A stretch of DNA of 33,984 bases from an uncultured Opitutia bacterium (lineage in GTDB: Bacteria > Verrucomicrobiota > Verrucomicrobiia > Opitutales > UBA953): contig CAIYUD010000197.1 of the NCBI GenBank assembly GCA_903929325.1, forward strand, positions 1 through 33,984, read 5' to 3'. The position numbers were made by a program, and so were the translations under genes. Position 1 is the stretch's first letter. Each line of letters begins with the position of its first letter. Shown piece after piece: positions 10,211 to 18,691 of this stretch. The notes beneath the pieces are model-generated. The model was not told the DNA's origin and ran no database searches. It saw only the letters and a list, made by a program, of their open reading frames with translations.

Positions 10211-11658
10211 GCTTGCCAGAGTTTTTGTTTATAGATTGAAGCCACTGTCCGCGGATCTACCTCAGCCTCCCAACTTTTATCACCACGCTGGATACGTTCA
10301 GCCAAGGTACGCGGCTGACAGTTCAATGCTACAGGATTGCAGTCGGGCACAGCCTCCAAGGAGCCGGCTAATTTCAAGTGATTCAACAATCCCTCTACGC
10401 CTGGGTGAAGACGAAGTGAATCGAGCGTAATCACCGCGTCATCAGGGAAAGTATACCCATCTGGAAAACAAACCCGACGGGCAACGGGGTCTTGATAAAG
10501 TCGGTTCAGCTGTCGACCGGACATCGGGTAAACCAGCAGACGTACTTGTGCTTTGAAAAGCCTGCCCAATGCCTCCAAGAGCCCGCCTTCTAAAGCCGTG
10601 TAATTCTCGGTATTGAGAATTTCGACCAAGTTATTCACCCCTGAGACAAGCGTGACTGCGCCTGCTGTATAGCGGCGGAAGTAACCCGGGAGTCTATAGT
10701 AGCCGCGCCACCGAGAAATAAGCATCGGGTGGCCGAGTTCATTGGCTAAACGAGCACGTGCCACAACGTCAGCTTCGGCGGTATGGTCATCACGCAAACT
10801 GATCTCGAGCAAGCACACCAAATTCGTACTGGGCGTAGCTTTCTTACCTTGTTCAAGCATATCCAAGTTAACATGGGAAACGGGCCGCAGTGACCCGCGT
10901 GCAACCAAGACATCTTTATGGTAAAAGAACTCGCTCGGCACTTCCGGTTCGCCGCTCGGGCCAAAGAGAACGGCGTCCGTTAACCCTAGGCGCACAAGGC
11001 GGATAGCTGCTTCGGCAGGATTGAGGTGCGCCAAGGCTGGCCCAGAAAAATCAAGGCGGTCGACTTCGACGCGCGCAGCACCCACGCCCTCGATCAAGGC
11101 GTTCAGGAGTGCATCATTATTACCGCGTGCATGAAATGCTGCGTGAATTAAGTTAACGCCGACAATTCCAAGCGCGTCTTGTTGGCGAGCAGCCAAGTGA
11201 TCCCAAAGGCGCAAGTGCAGGATTATGTCAGAAGGTGCTGCACCAGGCTCATGCTGGAAACGTAGACCCATCCAACAGTGCCCTTGCCCGACCCCATCAT
11301 GTGGCGTCGTCGCGACAGTGTCCGCGAAAACAAAGAATCGCGAGGTCTTGCCGCGCTCTGGCTCTAGTCGATCAACCAAAAGGTCGTACTCATGGGCAAG
11401 CATTTGGGTCAGACGCTCACGCGAGACGTAGCGCTGGGGATGACCGTAAATGGCGTCGCTGATGCGCATATCATATGCCGACATGCTTTTGGCGACCGTA
11501 CCGGAAGCACCACCTGCTTTAAAAAAATGCCGGACGACCTCTTGGCCGGCCCCAATTTCAGCAAAAGTCCCGTACACCGAGGCATCGAGATTAAGCGCCA
11601 GGGCCTTACGCTCAGCGACAACTGATGCTAGGGAGCCTGGATCAAGGGATTCAGTCAT
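10207..11658 (-). CDS. conserved hypothetical cytoplasmic protein of unknown function
   Basis: Long 483-aa ORF (MTESLDPGSLASVVAERKALALNLDASVYGTFAEIGAGQEVVRHFFKAGGASGTVAKSMSAYDM...), no signal peptide or TM segment; codon usage and coupling support real coding. Confidence 0.85.
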   Translation of the reverse strand: MTESLDPGSLASVVAERKALALNLDASVYGTFAEIGAGQEVVRHFFKAGGASGTVAKSMSAYDMRISDAIYGHPQRYVSRERLTQMLAHEYDLLVDRLEPERGKTSRFFVFADTVATTPHDGVGQGHCWMGLRFQHEPGAAPSDIILHLRLWDHLAARQQDALGIVGVNLIHAAFHARGNNDALLNALIEGVGAARVEVDRLDFSGPALAHLNPAEAAIRLVRLGLTDAVLFGPSGEPEVPSEFFYHKDVLVARGSLRPVSHVNLDMLEQGKKATPSTNLVCLLEISLRDDHTAEADVVARARLANELGHPMLISRWRGYYRLPGYFRRYTAGAVTLVSGVNNLVEILNTENYTALEGGLLEALGRLFKAQVRLLVYPMSGRQLNRLYQDPVARRVCFPDGYTFPDDAVITLDSLRLHPGVEGLLNHLKLAGSLEAVPDCNPVALNCQPRTLAERIQRGDKSWEAEVDPRTVASIYKQKLWQA

Positions 11659-11736
11659 AACGGTATCTAAACGTTATAGGGTCATCTGGCAAATGAGTTT
11701 GTCCTCCTAGAATAACCACTCAGATTAGGTTCACCC

Positions 11737-13539
11737 ATGAAAGACTTCCTTAAAAGCGTCTTTGCTTCTGCCCTCGGCTTTAGCCTCACCCTGCTAGCCG
11801 GTTTTCTTGTGATGATTGTGCTCATCACGGCGATTGCGACGCACGAGCCCAGCGATGGCTCACGCCGCATACACATCGAGCCAGGTACCTTTTTGATCAT
11901 CGGCAATGGCATGGCCATCAATGACACCCCAGAGCATGGGTCTCTGGGTATCGGCTCTTTACTCTCTGGCGCTAACGACATGCCACAAGTCGACCTCTAT
12001 CGGGCGCTTGAGGCCCTAGACCTTGCTGCCAAAGACCCGAACATCGCTGGCATTCTCATGGTCGAAGGCCTTGATGCTGGTTTAGCAACAAAGTCCGAAC
12101 TCCGAAAAGCTCTTCAGGATTTTATCCAGTCTTCCAAGAAACCTGTGATTGCGTGGATGGAAAATCCTACGACGGGCGAATACCATATGATGTCGGCCGC
12201 CAAGACACTCATCTTGCATAAATCAGGTGAAGTCCAGTTTGCAGGCATCGCATCGTACTCAACCTATTGGGGAGAAGGCCTCCGCCGCTTAGGCGTCGGC
12301 GTACAAGTCACCAAAGTCGGTAAATATAAATCCGCAGTCGAGCCACTCATCGGCGATAAAATGAGTGAGCCTGCACGCCAACAGTCGCAAGAGCTGCTGG
12401 ATGACATTTGGAATCGCGTGATGGCAGATGTCGCCCGTGCTCGCGGAATCTCCATAGTCCAATTACAAAAGGCAGTTAGCAACCCTGGGATCTTTTCGCC
12501 TCAACGCGCGCTTGAATTAAAACTCGTGGACAAGGTCATGCAGCGCGATGAATTGATTGCAGAAGTCATTCGTGCGGGCGCAGCCGATGATACCGAAGGC
12601 TCCTTCCGGCAAGTATCACTCACGCGGTACGCAGAAAAAGTAAAACTTCCTAAAGGTAGCGAACAGGTTGCGGTCGTTTATGCCGAAGGAGAAATCGTCG
12701 ACGGCATGGGCAGCCCAACTTCTGTGGGCGGAGATCGCGTCGCCGCAACGCTCCGTCACTTGCGTAGCGACGAGAAGGTTAAAGCGATTGTGCTGCGCGT
12801 GAATAGCCCCGGCGGTTCCGCCTTTGCCTCTGAAATCATTCACCGCGAACTCGACCTTCTTCGCCAGAAGGGCGTGCCCATTATTGTATCGATGGGCGAC
12901 TTAGCTGCGAGTGGTGGGTATTACATCTCATCGCCCGGGAGCACTGTTATCGCAGACCCTATGACTATCACTGGCTCCATTGGCGTCTTTGGCCTCCACT
13001 TCAATTACGGCGAACTTGCTGCTAAACTTTCGCTCGCAACCGATGGTGTCAAAACTGGGACATACGCTGACCTACTCGCAGTCCATCGGCCCGCTACAGT
13101 TGAAGAGCTTGCGATTGTCCAAGAGTCCGTAGATCGCGTCTATGAAGAATTCCTGGGTGTCGTTGGCAGTGGCAGAAACATGAAACGCGACGCGGTCCAT
13201 GAAATCGCCCAAGGTCGCGTCTGGTCGGGCGCACGCGCTCGCAAGATTGGCCTAGTTGATTCCTTCGGCGGCTTACGCGATGCGATTGCGGAAGCCACGA
13301 AGCAAGCGAAGCTCAGCAAGCCTGGAATCGTTCAATTCCCTAGCCTACACGAAGACCGTCGTTCATTAGCAGAAATGGTCCTGTCCGATGACAAAGAGAG
13401 TCCACTTTTCGCCCGGGTGGCCAAAGACCCTGTGATGCAATTGATTCGAACCCAATGGCACCAAGCGGATGCGATGCGTAATCTAAACGATCGCCGCGGC
13501 ATCTACCTGTTAGCGCCGCTACGTATTGACGACCGCTAA
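11737..13539 (+). CDS. sppA: signal peptide peptidase SppA, long (67K-type) form
   Basis: N-terminal TM anchor, catalytic Lys region VTKVGKYKSAVEPL, catalytic Ser region VNSPGGSAFASE, DLAASGGYYIS, two S49 domains. Confidence 0.95.
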   Translation: MKDFLKSVFASALGFSLTLLAGFLVMIVLITAIATHEPSDGSRRIHIEPGTFLIIGNGMAINDTPEHGSLGIGSLLSGANDMPQVDLYRALEALDLAAKDPNIAGILMVEGLDAGLATKSELRKALQDFIQSSKKPVIAWMENPTTGEYHMMSAAKTLILHKSGEVQFAGIASYSTYWGEGLRRLGVGVQVTKVGKYKSAVEPLIGDKMSEPARQQSQELLDDIWNRVMADVARARGISIVQLQKAVSNPGIFSPQRALELKLVDKVMQRDELIAEVIRAGAADDTEGSFRQVSLTRYAEKVKLPKGSEQVAVVYAEGEIVDGMGSPTSVGGDRVAATLRHLRSDEKVKAIVLRVNSPGGSAFASEIIHRELDLLRQKGVPIIVSMGDLAASGGYYISSPGSTVIADPMTITGSIGVFGLHFNYGELAAKLSLATDGVKTGTYADLLAVHRPATVEELAIVQESVDRVYEEFLGVVGSGRNMKRDAVHEIAQGRVWSGARARKIGLVDSFGGLRDAIAEATKQAKLSKPGIVQFPSLHEDRRSLAEMVLSDDKESPLFARVAKDPVMQLIRTQWHQADAMRNLNDRRGIYLLAPLRIDDR

Positions 13540-13551
13540 AGCGCTTTAGCG
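13534..13551. repeat. 18-bp perfect palindrome spanning both stop codons of the convergent sppA and M48 genes
   Basis: CGCTAAAGCGCTTTAGCG equals its own reverse complement; sppA TAA at 13537-13539, M48 stop (TTA on plus) at 13546-13548. Confidence 0.95.
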
Positions 13552-14343
13552 AGCAGGCGCCTTCACCTGTTGCGCAGAATAAATCTTTTGAGCCATCGGC
13601 AGAAGCTTTTGAAGGTCCTGGATGCGTGTTTGGTCTGATGGATGCGTCGAAAGAAACTCAGGCATACGAGCTCCAGGTTCTTTTGAGAAACGCTGCCAAA
13701 AAGCAACCGACGTAGCCGGGTTGTAGCCTGCCAGTGCCATATAAACAATGCCGAGCTGATCAGCCTCAGATTCGTGCGAGCGACTAAAAGGCAGGATGAC
13801 CCCAAGGGTAGCGACTGCACCATAAGCAGCCATGGTCTGGTTGTGTTTCTCCACAGATTGATCCCGCGTAGCTTGATCAACTGCCACAGCTCCGACGGCT
13901 GCAGCAATACCCTGAGAGACTCGCTCATTGCCATGTCGGCAAACAACGTGCGCAACTTCGTGACCAAGAATAACCGCGATATCTTCGTCCGTTGGCGTCA
14001 ATCGGAACATACCAGAGTTAAAACCAATCTTACCACCCGGCATGGCAAATGCATTGGGGCTGTCATCTTTAATAATGGCGATTTCCCAAGCAGCAGGTGG
14101 CGGCAAACTTGCGTCACCATAACCCTTGGGTGCCGTCCGCGCAGCAGTGATAACACGTAGCGCGATTGCCTTCACGCGGGCAAGCCCAGCGGGATCATTC
14201 GCTCTCGGCATCTGCGCAAATGCTGCCGAGGCCTGCTCTGACAGAGCGGATTCACTGGCTAGGTTTAGCTGACTACGACCCGTTCCAGGAACCGTCCGGC
14301 AGGCACACAACAAGGCTAAGACTGATAAAAGGACGACTCTCAA
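13546..14343 (-). CDS. M48-family metalloprotease, predicted lipoprotein
   Basis: HEVAHVVCRHG zinc motif (HExxH), ESEADQLG third ligand, and N-terminal lipobox-like LLCAC. The start codon appears to be TTG. Confidence 0.9.
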   Translation of the reverse strand: MRVVLLSVLALLCACRTVPGTGRSQLNLASESALSEQASAAFAQMPRANDPAGLARVKAIALRVITAARTAPKGYGDASLPPPAAWEIAIIKDDSPNAFAMPGGKIGFNSGMFRLTPTDEDIAVILGHEVAHVVCRHGNERVSQGIAAAVGAVAVDQATRDQSVEKHNQTMAAYGAVATLGVILPFSRSHESEADQLGIVYMALAGYNPATSVAFWQRFSKEPGARMPEFLSTHPSDQTRIQDLQKLLPMAQKIYSAQQVKAPAR

Positions 14344-14351
14344 GGCTTTGT

Positions 14352-16631
14352 TTAAGCGACGGGGTCTTTCTTCGGGGCTGGCTTTTCTGTACCTTCGTCA
14401 GCCGCATCGGTGTAATATTTACTATACGATGCGTCGTAAGAGTTCGTGTAGAACGCAGCGAGGCGATTAGCCATCGAGTTAAGCACAGCGCCTACAATCG
14501 GGACGCCGGCTTCGCGCAATCGAGCGATGCAAGACATCGCATTGCGTTTCTTCACGAGATTAAAGCGGACTACGTAAATCACTCCGTCGACCTTTGGCAC
14601 AAGGTGTAAGGCATCGGACACAGCTCCAAGAGGCGGCGAGTCGATGAAGATACGGTCGTAACGCGTACGGAGTTCACGAAGAAGTTCGTCGAACCGTGGA
14701 CTATTGATGACTTGTGTCGGGTTCTTACAAATACCGCCGACGGGTAGAATATCTAAGTTGGGTTCGAAATCCTTCAAGATAGCTTCATCCAGTGTGATTT
14801 CATTATTAAAGTACTTACTGATACCATTCTCAGTCTCAATGCCCATCGAGGGAGCGACATTGGGAAGGCGTAAGTCGGCGTCCACCACGAGCACGCGTTC
14901 ACCGTGCTGAGCAAAGGTTAGCGCGATGTTGGTGGTCACAAAGGTCTTACCTTCACCTGGGCGCGTGGAAGTTGTGAGTATTACTTTCGCATTCGCGGCA
15001 GATGGATTAATTTTCATCACCGAGTGAATCGCTCGGAGAGATTCAATCGCCATTTTATCCTTGGTCTGGCGTGCTAAGAGTGCCCGGTCTGGGCCATAGG
15101 TATCGGTCGTGCGTGGAACGGTTCCGATAAGCGGCAAACCAAGACCGCCTTCAATATCTACAGCCGACTTCACTCGGTCATCGAAGACCCCCAGCAAAAC
15201 AACAAGTCCGATACCAGCGGCTAATCCAAGCCCGATACCCACAAAAACATTGAGGTAGTAGTTTTTGTTAATTGGGCGGTCGGAGACCACTGGGGTATCA
15301 AGAATGCGGACAGAGGTAGATGTCCCGGTCGTTGATGTGCGCAGCTTGGCGTCTTCGTAGCTTAACTTTAAGCGATTCAAGAAGTCTTCGCCTAGACGTA
15401 TTTCTTTTTCAATACGCTCGAGCTCAATATTCGCACCTTGCAAACGTGCAATCTCGGCTTCCTTGCCTGACAAGGAGCGCTCGGCGGCGATCAATCTCTG
15501 TTGCGAGCTGCTGCGCAGGCCAGCCAGGCGGTTGACAGACATTTCAATGGCCGACTTAAGTTCGCGCTTTGTGACGTCGAGTTGTTCGCGACTTAAACGA
15601 AGCGTGGGGTGACTTTCGGTGTATTTCTTCTCGAGGGTCTCGATGGTAACCTGCAGCTCGCTAACCCGGTTATAGAGGGCGGACACGCGGTCGTCTGACT
15701 TCACCATCGGTATTAAGACAAGGTCTTTACCCTCTTTTTTAAACTGCTCAATCTGGTCCCAAATGATTGCGAGCTCGTCAATCTGACGGCGCAGCTCCTC
15801 GCGATCTTTAACCAGTGCGCCACGCTCAGACCCTAAAGTATTGGTGTCTTTCACAATCGCGAGCATGCGCTCACGACCCACTAATTCATTCTTATCGAGG
15901 TAAAGTCGGTTAAGCCGCTCTTCCAAGGACTCGATTTCTACGCGCGCTTTTTCGACAAGGGGATTGGTAACCGTTAGACGCTCATCTTCACTGTTCTTCT
16001 GAATAGACTCGCAGAAAAGTCGGCACACTTGCCGAGAAAGGTCGCGGTCGGGATGGGTGAATTCGACATTCACGATCATGGTCATTCTTTGCGCTGCGAT
16101 ACCACGTTGCCGTCCGAACACCTCTTGTGAAGTAAGTGGTCCTGAAAAAATGTTTCCGGCTTGGTAGGGCTCGAGCACTGCCTTGCGCTCACTTGTCGTC
16201 AATCGTCTTTCAACAGCCTCAATAATGCCTGAGCTCTTCATCACTTCGATGGCCGTATTAAAGTCATCGGCGGACATAATTGCGTAAAGCTCCTCACCCG
16301 CACCACGTCCCGTAATATTGGGAGCGTATTTATAAACCTTTAGCCGACCCGATGCACGGTACTCCGGGGTCGCATTGACAGTGTAGATTAACGCCGCCGT
16401 TACAAAAACTAACACCGTGAGCACGAGGTACCACATACGCTCACGGAGCATGAGCATGTAATTTGCCAGCGGGTTAACGCCCGCTGCCTGGCCGTAGCCC
16501 GGGGCAGGCGCGGAACCGTAGCCGCCGTAACGCGACTCTCCATAACTACCGTAGCCACCGTAGCCACCGTAGCCGCCAGAGTAACTTGTATTACCGTCGT
16601 TGCGCTGCCTTAGAATGTACGAAGATGGCAT
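14352..16631 (-). CDS. polysaccharide biosynthesis tyrosine autokinase (Wzc/GumC-like BY-kinase)
   Basis: Wzz domain with TM near the N-terminus, coiled coil, and C-terminal kinase with Walker A RPGEGKTF, Walker A' VLVVDADLRLP, Walker B DRIFIDSPP and Tyr cluster FYTNSYDASYSKYY. Confidence 0.94.
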   Translation of the reverse strand: MPSSYILRQRNDGNTSYSGGYGGYGGYGSYGESRYGGYGSAPAPGYGQAAGVNPLANYMLMLRERMWYLVLTVLVFVTAALIYTVNATPEYRASGRLKVYKYAPNITGRGAGEELYAIMSADDFNTAIEVMKSSGIIEAVERRLTTSERKAVLEPYQAGNIFSGPLTSQEVFGRQRGIAAQRMTMIVNVEFTHPDRDLSRQVCRLFCESIQKNSEDERLTVTNPLVEKARVEIESLEERLNRLYLDKNELVGRERMLAIVKDTNTLGSERGALVKDREELRRQIDELAIIWDQIEQFKKEGKDLVLIPMVKSDDRVSALYNRVSELQVTIETLEKKYTESHPTLRLSREQLDVTKRELKSAIEMSVNRLAGLRSSSQQRLIAAERSLSGKEAEIARLQGANIELERIEKEIRLGEDFLNRLKLSYEDAKLRTSTTGTSTSVRILDTPVVSDRPINKNYYLNVFVGIGLGLAAGIGLVVLLGVFDDRVKSAVDIEGGLGLPLIGTVPRTTDTYGPDRALLARQTKDKMAIESLRAIHSVMKINPSAANAKVILTTSTRPGEGKTFVTTNIALTFAQHGERVLVVDADLRLPNVAPSMGIETENGISKYFNNEITLDEAILKDFEPNLDILPVGGICKNPTQVINSPRFDELLRELRTRYDRIFIDSPPLGAVSDALHLVPKVDGVIYVVRFNLVKKRNAMSCIARLREAGVPIVGAVLNSMANRLAAFYTNSYDASYSKYYTDAADEGTEKPAPKKDPVA
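16494..16583 (-). repeat. Gly/Tyr repeat-coding region (YGGYGGYGGYGSYGESRYGGYGS) with 9-bp DNA tandem units
   Basis: Tandem ccaccgtag units around 16548-16575 encode repeated GGY in the N-terminal tail of the BY-kinase. Confidence 0.85.
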
Positions 16632-16643
16632 GGTAAATAGGGT

Positions 16644-17294
16644 TTAGATACGGCTTTCGCGCACAAAGACCTGATCGTCATCTTCGAGCAGAACGTCGGG
16701 GTCTTTACCTTCTTCGATGCGGCTTACATTGATTTCAAAGGTTCGCACGCTGCCGTCGGGTTGTTTGCGACGGATGATGACGCCCGAACGATTACCGCTA
16801 CGAAGAATGCCGCCCGCTGTCGCCAGTGCTTTCTTTAAAGTAATTTCTTCTTCGGGGGGAATGGGCACAGGACCGGTCTTGCCAACCGAGCCATCAATAT
16901 AAATCCGTCGTTCGGCATAACCACGAATTTCTACGGAAACTTGCGGGGTCTTAAAATATATACCGAAGCGTTTAGCAAGTTCGGCTTGAGCCTCTGTCAT
17001 GGTTAGTCCGGCAATCTTCACCAAACTATCATCTTTCAAAAACGGGACGTCGATCGTCCCGTCTGTGTTAATACGGCGTTCCACAAAAGTGTCGGCTTCA
17101 TTGATAACCCCAATTCGAACGAAGTCGCGTGCCCGTAAGTGATACGATTCACGTACAGGACCTGCAGCTGGATCGGCAGCTTCTTTCTCCTCGGAAGGCA
17201 TGAGCGACTCTGAGGTGCGCCGGGCAGTCGAACAGCCGACAAAAACCATGGCCAAAACAGAGAATGATAAGGCTCTGACAAAGCGCATACGCAT
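16644..17294 (-). CDS. polysaccharide biosynthesis/export lipoprotein (Wza-like, SLBB domain)
   Basis: Lipoprotein signal LSFSVLAMVFVGCS, Poly_export domain YHLRARDFVRIGVINEADTFVERRINTDGTIDVPFL, SLBB-like repeat; start at internal Met 17294. Confidence 0.92.
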   Translation of the reverse strand: MRMRFVRALSFSVLAMVFVGCSTARRTSESLMPSEEKEAADPAAGPVRESYHLRARDFVRIGVINEADTFVERRINTDGTIDVPFLKDDSLVKIAGLTMTEAQAELAKRFGIYFKTPQVSVEIRGYAERRIYIDGSVGKTGPVPIPPEEEITLKKALATAGGILRSGNRSGVIIRRKQPDGSVRTFEINVSRIEEGKDPDVLLEDDDQVFVRESRI

Positions 17295-17340
17295 GACATA
17301 GAGGATGGACAATCTAGCCCAAGGGTCAACAGACAGATGC

Positions 17341-18573
17341 TTACCAGCGCAAGTTGGCCTCAATCGACAGCTGATTAACACTGTAGATACTCGGCTCTAA
17401 TGAGCGGGTAAGGGAGTAGCCTGCGGTATAGGTCCAATGGGTATTCGGGGAGTACGTCGCATTCAGTCCGAAGGTCGCCGTACGCACATTTAAGACAGGC
17501 TCAACCATCGTATCGCTGTAACCCGTGGTAAGCGCAGCCCTGAAAGACTCGTCATAGATATAATTAAGTCCGTATTGGGTGGAACGAGTGGTACTGCGCT
17601 TTCCAGAGGCAGCGATACTCGCATCGTCCGTAAGGGTCAGTGAGTGACTCGTTTTGTCAGTTATTGTATGACTGATTGAAACGGAGTAGGACGGATTCGT
17701 CGCTGCCCCCGCACCGCCATCATAATGTGAACTCAGCGAACCTGCCTTGATTGTGAGGTTAATTTTACCCGAAGGCGTCGGCTGACCGGTCAATGTAACG
17801 CCATAAAAGTCTTTGGTGAATCCCGTGTAGGTGAGAGGCGCCGTCGAAAGCGTGGCGGCTTTTATGTCGGTACGGCCATGCTCCCAGGCGAGGCCAATAT
17901 TTAAGCGTTCACGAATTTGAAAATTAAGATTAAGCGGGAAAGTCCAACTCGTGTTTTCGGTTAAACCTTGGGTATTGTAAGTCGGGGTCGTTGCCGGAGG
18001 CACAATCGGCTTTGCGAATGGATCGTAACGGTTGCTGCTACGGGTAGCACCGAGGGTTGCATTAAGCTTCTCGGTGAATCGATAACCAATTGTGGCTGAA
18101 TGCGAATACGTTGCTTGGCGCGAAAGTGTACCTTCAGCACCTTGACCGGTAAGGGCGGCTTCTTGAACGCCGTTGGTTGCAGTTTCGACATAACCAGCGG
18201 AACCAGAAACCGTCAGCGGCCCACCTGTATCAAAAGAGAAATTCACCGAAGCGTTGTCGCGCTGATCGTCTAAACCGCGTTGTGCGCTATCGAGAAAGTT
18301 TACGTAATCACGACGCAGCGAGACAGAGGCTGAGAAATTCGCCTCTTTGGCGAAATCGATGTCAAAGCCTGGTCCGAGTGACCAATAAAGACCACCCGGA
18401 GGCAAACCAGCGGCAGATCCTAAGAAGATATTACTGTCGTAGGTCGCCTTACCTTTAAGCGTGAAATAGACGTCAAGGTTGTCGCCGACCTGAAGTAATG
18501 GGGAGTCGGGAACCCAGCCTGCGTGCACGGTGCTGGCGGCAACAAGTAGGGATATCGGAAGGGAGTGAGTCAT
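17341..18573 (-). CDS. outer membrane beta-barrel protein, likely exopolysaccharide-associated porin
   Basis: Signal peptide MTHSLPISLLVAASTVHA; alternating amphipathic strands; C-terminal SIEANLRW ends in an aromatic residue (beta-signal); adjacent to Wza/Wzc-like genes. Confidence 0.8.
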   Translation of the reverse strand: MTHSLPISLLVAASTVHAGWVPDSPLLQVGDNLDVYFTLKGKATYDSNIFLGSAAGLPPGGLYWSLGPGFDIDFAKEANFSASVSLRRDYVNFLDSAQRGLDDQRDNASVNFSFDTGGPLTVSGSAGYVETATNGVQEAALTGQGAEGTLSRQATYSHSATIGYRFTEKLNATLGATRSSNRYDPFAKPIVPPATTPTYNTQGLTENTSWTFPLNLNFQIRERLNIGLAWEHGRTDIKAATLSTAPLTYTGFTKDFYGVTLTGQPTPSGKINLTIKAGSLSSHYDGGAGAATNPSYSVSISHTITDKTSHSLTLTDDASIAASGKRSTTRSTQYGLNYIYDESFRAALTTGYSDTMVEPVLNVRTATFGLNATYSPNTHWTYTAGYSLTRSLEPSIYSVNQLSIEANLRW

Positions 18574-18575
18574 CC

Positions 18576-18583
18576 GGGGGGGG
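18576..18583. repeat. homopolymeric G8 (C8 on the coding strand) tract 2 nt upstream of the beta-barrel start codon
   Basis: Plus-strand cat cc gggggggg tatcc at 18571-18588. Confidence 0.95.
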
Positions 18584-18633
18584 TATCCGTATTTAAAGGC
18601 GGAAAACCCTTTGAACAAACTAAAATTAGCACC

Positions 18634-18675
18634 AAAAAAGAGACTGCCCCACCCTTCAAAGGGCCGGGGCAGTCT
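18634..18675 (-). terminator. intrinsic terminator of the rpoBC transcript
   Basis: Perfect 10-bp arms AGACTGCCCC (18641-18650) / GGGGCAGTCT (18666-18675), followed on the minus strand by CTTTTTT; 17 nt beyond the rpoC stop. Confidence 0.9.
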
Positions 18676-18691
18676 TTGTCGCTTTTTAAGC

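Noticed and set aside
16548-16575. 9-bp tandem units as a non-coding microsatellite or CRISPR-like repeat
   Set aside because: The units are in frame and encode GGY repeats at the start of the BY-kinase; there are no spacers, so it is not a CRISPR array.
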